Below are positions 33,294-42,035 of a stretch of 64,000 bases of DNA, one piece after another; positions within the stretch are counted from its first letter, which is position 1, and every line of letters starts with the position of its first letter. Location: contig JAEUHY010000064.1 of assembly GCA_016795325.1 (NCBI GenBank), forward strand, positions 62,001 to 126,000. The letters run 5' to 3'. Origin of the DNA: Planctomycetota bacterium (GTDB lineage: Bacteria; Planctomycetota; UBA1135; GCA-002686595). Below the pieces are notes generated by a model. The model had not been told where the DNA came from, did no database searches, and worked only from the letters and a program-made list of their open reading frames with translations. The position numbers were made by a program, and so were the translations under genes.

Positions 33294-36200
33294 ATGAGCC
33301 CCAACCCCAGCGACGAGCCCGATTCGACCCAGCCTGGCAATGCACGCTCCGGCGGAGGTGGGGCCAAGCCGGTTCCGAACGAGCCGTCCGAAGCGGCCGA
33401 CGAAGGTCAGGACGCCACGCTGCACCGCGATTCGGGGCGCACGGTGGTGCGCGGCGGCGCGGGTGGGGCGGCGGCGCCGAAGGGCGGCGGCGAACCCGTC
33501 GACCTGACGCGGCCGAGCAGCTCGCGCACGACGCCCAGGGCCGGGCTCACGGGCAGCGGCACGAGCGCGGGGACGACGGCGGGCGCCTCCAGCGGCGGCG
33601 AAGGCGGCGCGGGCGCGGCCAAGCGCGAGCCGCAGATCTTCGGCGGGCGCTTCGAGGTCGTCGAAGTGCTCGGCGAAGGCGGGATGGGCAAGGTCTACTC
33701 GGTGCGCGACCGCCAGATCGAGGGCCGCGCCGTCGCGCTGAAGGTGCTGCTGCCGAAGTTCTCGCGCAACGAGAAGTTCCGCACGCTCTTCTTCCAGGAG
33801 ATCCGCGCCGCACAGAACTTCGTCAACGAGCACGTCGTGCAGGTGCGCGACTGCGGCCAGATGGACGACGGCCGCCTGTTCGTGACGATGGACCTCGTCA
33901 GCGGCGAATCGCTGCGCGACATGCTCGCGCGCGAAGGCGCGCTGCTGCCGCGCCACGCGCTCGAGGTCACGCGCCAGCTCTTGCTCGCGCTGCACTCGGG
34001 CCACGAGCGCGGTTTCGTGCACCGCGACGTGAAGCCGTCGAACGTGATGCTCACCACGCGCGTCCCCAAGACGGACGCCAATCCGTACGGCGTCGGCGTG
34101 CGCGTGCTCGACTTCGGCATCGCGGGGCTGGTGGCCGAGCTCGACGAAGGCAATGTCGCCGGCACGCCGCTGTACATGTCGCCCGAGCAGATCCAGGGCC
34201 AGCGCCTCGACGCGCGCTCGGACCTCTTCGCGGTCGGCATCGTGCTGTACGAGATGCTCTCCGGCCGCCGGCCGTTCGAAGGCAAGACGCTGCAGCAGAT
34301 CACGCACAGCGTGATCGAGACCGACGTCGCGCCGCGCATCGCCGAGATGAAGGACGTCTCGACGCCGGTGCGCAAGATCCTCGAGAAGGCGCTGCAGAAG
34401 GACCGCGACAAGCGCTTCCAGAGCGCCACGGACTTCGTCAAGGCGATCGAGACGTCGAGTGCGTACAAGCTGCCTTCGGCGGTGCCCGGTTGGGTGGTCG
34501 GCGCGCTGGTGGTCGTCACCGGCGTGGCGGGCGCCGAAGGCTGGATGCTGCGTTCGCAGGCGAGCCGGCTCGAGACGCTCGAGGACGAGCGCATCGCGAT
34601 GCAAAAGCGCGTGGACGAAGCGCAGAACGAGGCCGCGGCGCGTTTGAACGAGACGCAGTCGGCGCGCACCAACGAGTTGAACGCGAAGATCAACGACCTC
34701 GCCGAGCGCGATCGGCAGCTCAACGATGCGAACGCCGCGTTGATCGCCGCGCAGGAGCAGATCTCCAAGCTCCAGACTGAGCTCGCCAGCGCCGGCGCGT
34801 CGGACTCCGACCAGATGGTCGAGCTGCGCACGCAGCTCGATTCGCTGCGGCGCGACTTCGAGCAGGAGCGCACGGCGCGTGAAGCGGCAGCGCGCGACAA
34901 GCAGCTCGTCGACGAGGAGCTCTTGCGCATGCGCAAGAAGCAGGACGAGCTCGTCACGGCGGTCGACGAAGCGCGGCGCGAGCGCGACGCGCTGACCGTG
35001 CAGCTCAATCCGTCGGCGCGCAAGGCGAACACGTTCGACGACGTGCTCTCGATCCTCGAGCGCCGCGGCGGCGATCAAGCGCGCAGCCTGTACGACCAAG
35101 CCGTCGGCGAGCGCATCTTCGAGCGGCCCGCGCGCGCGGGCACGGACCTCGTCGAGGAGCTGATCGCGGCCGAGATCGCCAGCGCGCGTTTTGATGCGTC
35201 GCTCGCCGAGGGCGGCACGCGCGACATCGCGGCCTTGCTCGAGGCCAGCCGGCGCTTCACGCAGGCGCGCGCGCTGCGCGAGAACTTCCAGCTCGCCGCG
35301 AACGCGTGGCTGATGTACGACTCGCCGACGCAGACCGGCGCGCAGCGTGTGCAGCGGCTCGAGAGCTTGATGCGCACGTTGTCCGAGCGCATCGATCCGC
35401 ACGTGGCCGAGATCGCGAACTACCGCGATCAGGAGTGGCAGCGATTGCTGGCTGCGGGACCGGCGCAGGGTCCGGCCGCGGCCCTTGGCTACGCGCAGTT
35501 GTTCGGCGGCGAGCGTTTCGCGGAGTTCATGCGCCTCGTCGTTGCGCACTGCGAAACGCAGCTCGCGCCTGGCGGCAAGCTCGACCGCAAGCAGCTCGCC
35601 GAAGCGCGCTTCCTCGACGAATGGGGCGCGCACCTCGAGAGCGACAAGTCGCTGAACGACGACGCGGCGGGCGCGCTGCTCGCGTTCTGGTACGCGCGGC
35701 GCTGGTACGACAACGACGAGCGCAACGACGCAGGTTTCGAGTGGACGCGCATCAAGCTCGCCGCGGTGACGGGCGTGCAGCGCGACTGGCGCGCGGTGCT
35801 GCGCACGCAGTGGGATCTCGCTCAAGCTCAATCCGGCTACCCGATCCGCTCGGGTCGCAAGCTCGTGTACCGCGTGCAGAACGAATCGCCGCAGCGCTGG
35901 AAGGTGCTCGAGGTCGCGCGCGGCGTCGAACTCGGGGCCCAGGGCCCGTGGGAGTACACGCAGAACCAGTTCAAGGCCGACGCGTTGCCGATCGGCGCGC
36001 CGGAGACCGTGCGCGTCGTGCGCCGCAACGGCGTGTACACCGTCGACGGCGCAAGTGATCCGCTGCTCGATCTCAAGGCGAGCGGCGACAACGTGTGGAT
36101 CGCGCCGTTCCCCAAGCTCTTCGATCAACTTCCGCCGCCGCAGATCGGCGTGAGCCAAGTCGCGTTGCAGGAGCACCGCGAGCGCATCGCCGAAGGCGTC

Positions 36201-36329
36201 AGCCCGTGTCTAGTGTTCAAGCGCGGCGCCGTGCTGCGCTGGTTCTCGCCGGAATTCGGCATGGTCCTCGAGGAACTCGAAGGCTCGAGCGTGCGGACCG
36301 AACTGGTCTTCGCGACGCCGCTCCGTTAG
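33294..36329 (+). CDS. Membrane-anchored Ser/Thr protein kinase, PpkA-like, T6SS-linked
   Basis: 1011 residues. A disordered N-terminal ~115 residues precede a complete kinase domain: Gly-rich loop GEGGMGKVY, catalytic Lys150, HRD at 243-245 (HRDVKPSN), DFG at 273-275 and SPEQ near 296. One membrane segment at about 398-418 is followed by a long coiled coil (about 420-575) and an uncharacterised ~430-residue C-terminal part, presumably periplasmic. The C-terminal part ends in beta-strands resembling an envelope sensor domain, but no vWA domain as in PpkA is seen. It probably phosphorylates the FHA protein encoded divergently. The ATG at 33294 has only a weak ribosome-binding site. Confidence 0.88.
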   Translation: MSPNPSDEPDSTQPGNARSGGGGAKPVPNEPSEAADEGQDATLHRDSGRTVVRGGAGGAAAPKGGGEPVDLTRPSSSRTTPRAGLTGSGTSAGTTAGASSGGEGGAGAAKREPQIFGGRFEVVEVLGEGGMGKVYSVRDRQIEGRAVALKVLLPKFSRNEKFRTLFFQEIRAAQNFVNEHVVQVRDCGQMDDGRLFVTMDLVSGESLRDMLAREGALLPRHALEVTRQLLLALHSGHERGFVHRDVKPSNVMLTTRVPKTDANPYGVGVRVLDFGIAGLVAELDEGNVAGTPLYMSPEQIQGQRLDARSDLFAVGIVLYEMLSGRRPFEGKTLQQITHSVIETDVAPRIAEMKDVSTPVRKILEKALQKDRDKRFQSATDFVKAIETSSAYKLPSAVPGWVVGALVVVTGVAGAEGWMLRSQASRLETLEDERIAMQKRVDEAQNEAAARLNETQSARTNELNAKINDLAERDRQLNDANAALIAAQEQISKLQTELASAGASDSDQMVELRTQLDSLRRDFEQERTAREAAARDKQLVDEELLRMRKKQDELVTAVDEARRERDALTVQLNPSARKANTFDDVLSILERRGGDQARSLYDQAVGERIFERPARAGTDLVEELIAAEIASARFDASLAEGGTRDIAALLEASRRFTQARALRENFQLAANAWLMYDSPTQTGAQRVQRLESLMRTLSERIDPHVAEIANYRDQEWQRLLAAGPAQGPAAALGYAQLFGGERFAEFMRLVVAHCETQLAPGGKLDRKQLAEARFLDEWGAHLESDKSLNDDAAGALLAFWYARRWYDNDERNDAGFEWTRIKLAAVTGVQRDWRAVLRTQWDLAQAQSGYPIRSGRKLVYRVQNESPQRWKVLEVARGVELGAQGPWEYTQNQFKADALPIGAPETVRVVRRNGVYTVDGASDPLLDLKASGDNVWIAPFPKLFDQLPPPQIGVSQVALQEHRERIAEGVSPCLVFKRGAVLRWFSPEFGMVLEELEGSSVRTELVFATPLR

Positions 36330-36365
36330 AGCTATTGCCGCCCCTTTCCTCCCTCGGAGTCCCGC

Positions 36366-37004
36366 ATGCGTCCCCACTCTCGGTGTTTTGCCGCTCTCGC
36401 GCTCGCCGGCGCCCTGTTCGCCGGCGCCTGCACGTCGTCCAAGGCCAAGGGCGGCGACTTCAACACGCCGCGCGCCTTCGACGGCTTCCCGGCCGATGAG
36501 TCGGTCGGCATCGTGCAAGCCGAAGCGCGCTTCTACGTCAACCACGCCGAGCTGCTCGGCGGGTACGACCTGATCGAGAGCGAGCGCGTGATCCCCGTCG
36601 CGCTGCGCGTCGGGTTGCGCGGCGCCGGCATGAACGAAGCGCAGGCGCGCCTGCTCACCGAAGACGGCGACATGCGCATGTACCTGCCCGACGGCACGGT
36701 GCTGGTGTCGCGCGCCTACGGCAAGGTCGAACCGCGCCGCGAGAAGCCGCGCAACGCGCTGTACGGCCTCGCGCACAAGGGCGGCTCGCTCACGAACTTC
36801 GACAACGCAACCTACGGCTTGGTGTTCTTCGCCTTGGCGAAGAACTGCGAGTACGACGAGGAGAGCCGCTCGATCGTGCGCGTCGAAAACGGCGTGAAGC
36901 GCACGCTCGACATCACCAAGAGCGTGTGTTCGTTCAAGGTGACCGTCGGCGAGAACTCCAGCACCCTTTTCATCGGCCTCAAGGCCGACCGGCGCGCCAA
37001 GTAG
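36366..37004 (+). CDS. Lipoprotein of unknown function, kinase operon
   Basis: 212 residues. The signal peptide ends in lipobox LFAGAC, giving a lipidated Cys at about residue 21. The mature part opens with FDGFPADESVGIVQAEARFYVNHAELLGGYDLIE, and later has MRMYLPDGTVLVS. There are two further Cys (NCEYDEESRS and KSVCSF) that could form a disulfide. No known family recognised. GGAG precedes the ATG; it starts 36 bp after the kinase stop, so it is likely co-transcribed and may act with the kinase sensor domain. This role is inferred from location. Confidence 0.85.
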   Translation: MRPHSRCFAALALAGALFAGACTSSKAKGGDFNTPRAFDGFPADESVGIVQAEARFYVNHAELLGGYDLIESERVIPVALRVGLRGAGMNEAQARLLTEDGDMRMYLPDGTVLVSRAYGKVEPRREKPRNALYGLAHKGGSLTNFDNATYGLVFFALAKNCEYDEESRSIVRVENGVKRTLDITKSVCSFKVTVGENSSTLFIGLKADRRAK

Positions 37005-37021
37005 CCCCCAAGGACACCGCC

Positions 37022-37924
37022 ATGCGACCGATCCTGCCTTTCGCGTTGTTCGCCGGCCTCGCGCTCTCGGCCTGCTCGACCCCCAATCCCTACTCCGCGG
37101 GCAACAAGTTGCTCGCCGACGAATCCGCGCGCATCGAGTCCGGCGACTACGCCGCGGCGGCGCGCAAGCTCGAGCTGCGCGTCGTGCAGACCGAGGGCGA
37201 GGACGACGACGCCGGCCTCAAGCTGCAGCGGCTGTACGCCACGTACTTGCTCGCGCGCGCGCACGCGCTCGCCTCGCTCGGCAAGCCGTTCCTGAGCGAG
37301 CCGGTCGTCGACACCGGGCTGGGTTCGTCGACCTCCAAGGCGGTCGGCGTCGGCCACGTTGTCGCCGCGTCGATGTATGCGGCGCTTGGCCGCGAACTGT
37401 CGGGTCAGGTCGAGAAGGCGCCGCGCGAGAACAAGGGCGTCAAGGCGCTGCCGGCGGAGTTCGACGGCTTCGAGCCCAAGGACGTGCGCGCGCACCTGGC
37501 GGTGTGCAATCTGGTCGGGCTCTCGCGGCTGGGCTTCGACGACCGCGTGCGTGAGATCATCGGCGGCGCCGCCGAGATGCACACCTTCGACTCGTGCAAG
37601 GCGCTGCTCGAGCGCTTGCGCATCGCGCGCGGCCTGCGCCCGTGGGTGTACGCCTCGACCTTCGACTACTTGAAGCGCAGCGACGGAACCGAGCCCGAGG
37701 CGTACAAGTTCGCGGTGCAAGCGGTGGTGACCAGCGCGGACTCCGGCGGCGCGTTCGACGCCCAGCGCCGCGAGGATCTCTCGCGCTGGATCACAAGCGG
37801 TTCGAACTACGAGTACCGCTGCCCTGAGCACCGCGTGCTCGTGCAGCCCGAACTCGGCCGTTGCCAGGAGATCGGCTGCCAGCGCGCGCTGCACGAGTTC
37901 ACTCCGCAGCGCAAGCAGCGCTAA
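37022..37924 (+). CDS. Lipoprotein of unknown function, TPR-like, kinase operon
   Basis: 300 residues. Lipobox ALSAC (Cys about residue 19) follows a short signal peptide. The mature part is mostly helical and TPR-like (NKLLADESARIESGDYAAAARKLE, then LYATYLLARAHALASLGKPFL), and its C-terminal region has CPEHRVLVQPELGRCQEIGC, a possible four-Cys cluster with three Cys visible. Family not recognised. AAGGAC lies before the ATG; the gap to the previous lipoprotein is 17 bp. Together with that lipoprotein and the kinase it forms a three-gene unit that may report envelope state to the T6SS. Confidence 0.82.
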   Translation: MRPILPFALFAGLALSACSTPNPYSAGNKLLADESARIESGDYAAAARKLELRVVQTEGEDDDAGLKLQRLYATYLLARAHALASLGKPFLSEPVVDTGLGSSTSKAVGVGHVVAASMYAALGRELSGQVEKAPRENKGVKALPAEFDGFEPKDVRAHLAVCNLVGLSRLGFDDRVREIIGGAAEMHTFDSCKALLERLRIARGLRPWVYASTFDYLKRSDGTEPEAYKFAVQAVVTSADSGGAFDAQRREDLSRWITSGSNYEYRCPEHRVLVQPELGRCQEIGCQRALHEFTPQRKQR

Positions 37925-37943
37925 GCGACTCTGGCGAAGTGCA

Positions 37944-38004
37944 TCGCGGCGCCCGGACGCGCCGTCCTCCGCTCGGGCGACGCCATCGCGCCCGAGCATC
38001 CGCG
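37944..38004 (+). repeat. Dispersed structured intergenic repeat, copy 1
   Basis: 61 nt with 59 identical positions to 54038-54098. It folds into two hairpins: CGGCGC/GCGCCG around a 6-nt loop, and CTCGGGCG/CGCCCGAG around a 9-nt loop. One of the two substitutions turns a G-C pair into a G-U pair in the first stem, keeping it paired. This copy lies between convergent genes (kinase operon and universal stress protein), so a bidirectional terminator is possible. Confidence 0.75.
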
Positions 38005-38022
38005 ACCTGTCCCGTTCGTTGC

Positions 38023-38946
38023 TTAGAGCGCGTAGCCGCCCGGCGTGCGCACCAGCAACACGCCGGTGTGCGCCATGCGCAGCACGCGCCACGCGACGCT
38101 GCCGAGCACGGCCGCGAGCAGCGCGCTGTGGCCGTGCGTGCCGAGCACGATCAAATCGAAGCGGTCCTGCATGGCGAGGATGCGGCGCGCCGGATCGTCA
38201 TCGCCGAACAGCGCCTCGTGGGCGACGCCGCGCCAGTCGAAGGCCGCCAGCGCGACTTCGAACTCGCGCCGTTCGGCGGCGCGCAGCGAGTCGATCGTGT
38301 ACGTCGGCGACGGAATCGGAGCTGCGGCGTCCGCGCCCGCGAAGATGTCGGGCGCGACGAAGCAGTGCAGTGCGGTGAGCTGCGCGCCGACCAGCCGCGC
38401 GAGCGCGACGGCGCGGTGCAGCAACTCGAAGCTCTTGGGCGAGAGGTCGACGGGAACCAGGATCCGCTCGAGCTTGGCGGGCGCGTCCACCTGCAGCCAC
38501 AGCGGCGTGTCGCAGCGTGCGAACAGCGCGCGCGCGACGCCGCCGAAGTCGAGTTGTTTGCGGTGGCCGCTCGCGCCCAGGAACACGAGGTCGTAGTTCT
38601 TGGCGCGTTCGAGCACGACTTGCGCCGGTGAGCCGAGCACGACCTCGAGCTTGTCCGCCGGACGCTGCCCCTCCAGGCGCAGGCTCTCGTGTTCGAGCGC
38701 GAGGTGCGCGCGAAGCCGCGCCTTGACGTTCTCGGCGTTGCGCTGCGACAGGTCGCCGCCGCCCAGCGACGGAAAGTGGCCGCCGGGCACGAGGATCGGC
38801 TCGACGACGTGCAACAGGTCGACGCGCGCGCCGCACTGTTCGGCGAGCCGGGCGGCCGCGCGCAGCGCGTGGTCGGAGGCCGCGCCCTCGGCCGCGCACA
38901 CCAGCAACTTCGAAACGGGGAAGCTCGGAAGCGGAGCGCTCGTCAT
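38023..38946 (-). CDS. Tandem-domain universal stress protein
   Basis: 307 residues with two UspA domains. Domain 1 (about 10-150) ends with NYDLVFLGASGHRKQLDFGGVAR, and domain 2 (about 155-300) with FDLIVLGTHGHSALLAAVLG followed by SVAWRVLRMAHTGVLLVR. The second carries a good ATP-binding pattern (G-T-H-G-H then S-V-A), the first a variant (GASGHRKQ). Universal stress proteins act in the cytoplasm under starvation or envelope stress. GAAGAAGG precedes the ATG. It is transcribed towards the kinase operon. Confidence 0.92.
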   Translation of the reverse strand: MTSAPLPSFPVSKLLVCAAEGAASDHALRAAARLAEQCGARVDLLHVVEPILVPGGHFPSLGGGDLSQRNAENVKARLRAHLALEHESLRLEGQRPADKLEVVLGSPAQVVLERAKNYDLVFLGASGHRKQLDFGGVARALFARCDTPLWLQVDAPAKLERILVPVDLSPKSFELLHRAVALARLVGAQLTALHCFVAPDIFAGADAAAPIPSPTYTIDSLRAAERREFEVALAAFDWRGVAHEALFGDDDPARRILAMQDRFDLIVLGTHGHSALLAAVLGSVAWRVLRMAHTGVLLVRTPGGYAL

Positions 38947-39071
38947 GGAGGCCTTCTTCTGGCGTCAGGCGCCGTTGGATTCGGGCCCTCAAGCTAGGCG
39001 CGGCGCGCGCCGGCGCCGTGGGCTCAAGGGCGCAGCCGCGCGGGCCAGATGAGCGCAGACGCGCGCGCGGC

Positions 39072-39635
39072 TCACTCGGCCTGCGCGCTGACGCGGGCCG
39101 GTTCGCCGCCCTCGCCGAACTCGACGTGGATCACGTTGGCGTGGCAGCACACCGGGCAGTCCTCGACGTAGGTCTGCTCCGCGCCCTCGCTGGCGTCGAG
39201 CGGCACGACGATCTCCTCGCTGCAACTGGGGCACACGTAGCTGCCTTCGTCGCGCGCGGCGCGGCGCGGTTTGCGCGGTCGCCGGGGCTCGTCGTGGGCC
39301 GGCGCCGGCTCGTGAAGCGCGGAGACGATCCGCGCGGCGATGCGTGCATCCGCGGCGGGGTCGTCGCGCTCGGCGAGCAACTGGCGGCGGAGCTGGCCGA
39401 GTTCGCACGCCACGCGTTCGACGTCCGCGCCGCTGCGGGCCAGCTCCACGAGCGGCAGCGCGTACCCGTCGTACTCGTCGCTCGGGCCTTCGACGCCGGG
39501 CTTGGTTTCGAGCGGGTCCCAAGCGCGCAGCGCGGCTTCGACCGCGCGACGCACGTGGCGCAGCTCGCGCGGCGCCGGGCGAGGAGCTGCGCCGTCGTTT
39601 TCGCTCGGCGGCAGCGGGTTCGATCCGGGTTCCAT
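39072..39635 (-). CDS. CPXCG-type zinc-ribbon protein with extra N-terminal domain
   Basis: 187 residues. The last ~65 residues match the CPXCG cysteine-rich family: YVCPSCSEEIVVPLD, then a TYVEDCPVCCHAN motif, four or five Cys that probably bind zinc. The N-terminal ~120 residues are helical and acidic/basic and not recognised; typical CPXCG proteins are only ~60 residues, so this is a fusion. The ATG at 39633-39635 has a strong GGAGGAAGG site; frames further upstream are less well supported. It is divergent from the paralogue array at 39756. Confidence 0.82.
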   Translation of the reverse strand: MEPGSNPLPPSENDGAAPRPAPRELRHVRRAVEAALRAWDPLETKPGVEGPSDEYDGYALPLVELARSGADVERVACELGQLRRQLLAERDDPAADARIAARIVSALHEPAPAHDEPRRPRKPRRAARDEGSYVCPSCSEEIVVPLDASEGAEQTYVEDCPVCCHANVIHVEFGEGGEPARVSAQAE

Positions 39636-39755
39636 TCGAGTGGCCTTCCTCCAGCATGACGCGCGCGCCTCTGGATCGGATGCACGCATGGCGCAGCATT
39701 TCGTCATGCGCCGCACGATGTGACCACGCCGCGCGCCAGCGCCTATTCGGCGGAC

Positions 39756-40823
39756 ATGCGCTCGATGGTCGTGATTCTGGCCAGTGTGTGGCTCGGTGCG
39801 GGCTGCGCGCGGTCGACGCTGCAAGTTCGCGCGCTGCCGGCGGCCGCGCCGCTGCCGCTCGCTGCTCTCGAACCGACGAACGAGCCGTCACCCGCTCCCG
39901 CGCCGCTACCGAGTTTTCCGCTCGCGGTGGCCAGTCCGCTCGACTGCGCGATCGAAGCAGCGCGCACGAGCGGCAAGCCGGTGCTCGTGATCGTGACGGG
40001 TCCGGAGGTGCGTGCGCAGCGTGGGCGTTGGTTGGCGGATTGGATGGATCTCGGCGCTCGTTTGGATCTTGGCGAGCAGCGGTTCACCGCGTTCCTCTCG
40101 TTGGCAGAGATCGCCTTCGCGACACCCGAGCAGTTGCGTGAAGCTCTGCCGGCGAAGCTTGAACGCCCCGCGAGCTTCTGCGCGGTGGGCCTCCTCGACG
40201 TGCTCGGTCCCGAGCCCACGCTTCACCACCTGCGCAGTACGGGTGAAAGGACCTCACGAGGTGCGAGTACGGCGGTTGCCGAATACGGCGGCAGCCAGGA
40301 CTCGCTCCGGTCGAACATCTTGTTCCATCTGACGCGGAAAATTGCTGGTCAGTCCGCGCCGCGTCGCCGCCGCATCGCGTACGAGGCGTTCTCGAGAGAC
40401 GAGCGCCTCGCGATGAAGCGGGCGTTGAAGAAGAGCTCCATTCCGGGCTACGACCTAGCCCTCCGCGGCGCTTGGTGGTGTTTCGACGAGTGCTCTTCCC
40501 GCAGTCCGGTGTGGCAGGAGCTAGCGATCGCCCAGCAGGCGGCCTTCGACAAGCGCGCTCCCTTCGGCGCGCGCTGGGCTCAATTCGACGGCTTGGCTTG
40601 GTCCGTCCAGTTCGAACCGCAGGACGACAAGCGCGACTGCGAGCTGCTCCTGCAGCGCGCGGCTGAGCTCAATCCGCTGAGGCTCTTTGCGGACTGGAGC
40701 GACTATCGGGTTTCATGCGGGGGTGTTGCTGGTCCGTGCGGCACGGGCCACACCGGAGAGGTGAGCTACTCCTTCCTCGATCAGTACACACGCGTGCTCG
40801 TCGACGCGACGGACCTCGACTGA
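39756..40823 (+). CDS. Exported tandem-array protein, unit 1
   Basis: 355 residues, family not recognised. Signal peptide with lipobox LGAGC (MRSMVVILASVWLGAGC), then a Pro/Ala linker. A block at residues ~75-110, IEAARTSGKPVLVIVTGP, resembles the start of thioredoxin-like domains but has no CXXC afterwards (EVRAQRGRW instead). The C-terminal half has ALRGAWWCFDEC, APFGARWAQFDG, GPCGTG and the tail YTRVLVDATDLD. ATG at 39756 is chosen over an upstream GTG at 39720 because it gives a normal lipoprotein signal and matches the start position of units 3 and 4. Located outside the cytoplasm; role unknown. Confidence 0.75.
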   Translation: MRSMVVILASVWLGAGCARSTLQVRALPAAAPLPLAALEPTNEPSPAPAPLPSFPLAVASPLDCAIEAARTSGKPVLVIVTGPEVRAQRGRWLADWMDLGARLDLGEQRFTAFLSLAEIAFATPEQLREALPAKLERPASFCAVGLLDVLGPEPTLHHLRSTGERTSRGASTAVAEYGGSQDSLRSNILFHLTRKIAGQSAPRRRRIAYEAFSRDERLAMKRALKKSSIPGYDLALRGAWWCFDECSSRSPVWQELAIAQQAAFDKRAPFGARWAQFDGLAWSVQFEPQDDKRDCELLLQRAAELNPLRLFADWSDYRVSCGGVAGPCGTGHTGEVSYSFLDQYTRVLVDATDLD

Positions 40824-40914
40824 CGCACTTGGCGCCGTGCCGCGCGGTTGATCGCGATTTCGTCGCACGCAGCGAGCTGTGACCACTCCGCGCGCGGCGT
40901 GCTACTCGGCGGTC

Positions 40915-41973
40915 ATGCGCTCGATGGTCGTGATTCTGGCGGGCGCGCTGCTCGGCGCGGGCTGCACGCGGTCGACGCTGCAGGTTCGCTCGCTGCCGGC
41001 GGCCGCGCCGCCGCCGAGTGCTGCTCTCGAACCGACGCACGAGCCGTCACCCGCCCCCGCGCCGCCGCCGGAGTTTCCGCTCGCGGTGGCCAGTCCGCTC
41101 GACTGCGCGATCGAAGCGGCGCGCAAGAGCGGCAAGCCGGTGCTCGTGATCGTGACCGGCCCGGAGGTGCGCGCGCAGCGTGGGCGTTGGCTGGCGGATT
41201 GGATCGATCTGGGCGCCTACGCCCCCGGTAGACATCGATTCACCGCGCTGTTGTCGCTCGTTGAGATCGCGTTCGCTTCTCCGCAACAGCTGCGCGACGC
41301 GCTTCCGTCGACCCTCTCAACTCGCGCGAGCAACTGCGCTGTCGGAGTGCTGGACCTTCTCGGTCCCCAACCCGTGCTGCACAGCGTGTGGGTTGCTGAC
41401 GGGCTCCGTGCGCGGGGTTCAAGTCTGAGTGACGGCGAGTACGGCGACGCACATGACTCTGTGTGTGCTCATGTCTCGGTGGCCTTGGAGCTCTCCATTG
41501 GCAAGCGGACGGCGCCGCAACGTCGCCGTATCGCGTATGGCAACTTCTCGCGAGAAGGGCGGCTGGCCATGCAGCTTGCGCTGGAGAAGCGCTCCGTCCC
41601 GAGCTACGACTTGGCCCTCCGAGGCGCGTGGTGGTGTTTCGACGAATGTCATTCCCTTAGCCCGGTGTGGCGGGAGCTCGCAAGCGCTCAGCAGGCGGCC
41701 TTCGACAAGCGCGCTCCCTTCGGCGCTCGTTGGGCTCAGTTCGACGGCTCCGCTTGGTCGGTCCAGTTCGAACCGCAGGACGACAAGCGTGACTGCGAGC
41801 TGCTCCTGCAGCGCGCGTCCGAGCTGAATCCGCTGCGGCTGGTCGCGGACCGAAGCGACATAGAGCTCTCCTGCTCCGGCGGCCCGTGCGGCACGGGCCA
41901 CACCGGAGAGGTGAGCTACTCCTTCCTCGATCAGTACACACGCGTGCTCGTCGATGCGACGGACCTCGACTGA
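40915..41973 (+). CDS. Exported tandem-array protein, unit 2
   Basis: 352 residues, the closest relative of unit 1. It has the same lipoprotein signal (MRSMVVILAGALLGAGC), the same SGKPVLVIVTGPEVRAQRGR block, and the same C-terminal features ALRGAWWCFDEC, GPCGTGHTGEVSYSFLDQ and YTRVLVDATDLD. Residues ~125-215 differ clearly from unit 1, including the region after LGPQPVLHS. The leader before the ATG (GTGACCAC and flanking sequence) is also copied from unit 1. Four Cys in the C-terminal half (WCFDEC, and the Cys before GTG) may form disulfides. Confidence 0.75.
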   Translation: MRSMVVILAGALLGAGCTRSTLQVRSLPAAAPPPSAALEPTHEPSPAPAPPPEFPLAVASPLDCAIEAARKSGKPVLVIVTGPEVRAQRGRWLADWIDLGAYAPGRHRFTALLSLVEIAFASPQQLRDALPSTLSTRASNCAVGVLDLLGPQPVLHSVWVADGLRARGSSLSDGEYGDAHDSVCAHVSVALELSIGKRTAPQRRRIAYGNFSREGRLAMQLALEKRSVPSYDLALRGAWWCFDECHSLSPVWRELASAQQAAFDKRAPFGARWAQFDGSAWSVQFEPQDDKRDCELLLQRASELNPLRLVADRSDIELSCSGGPCGTGHTGEVSYSFLDQYTRVLVDATDLD

Positions 41974-42035
41974 CGCATCTGGCGCCGTACCGCCAGTTGC
42001 GTGACCGCGCCGTTCGAGCGCAGCTAGGCCGCGCG

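Noticed and set aside
39720..40823. Upstream GTG starts for array units 1 and 2 (39720 and 40879)
   Set aside because: The corresponding GTG in units 3 and 4 runs into a stop, and the internal ATG gives a normal signal peptide in all four.
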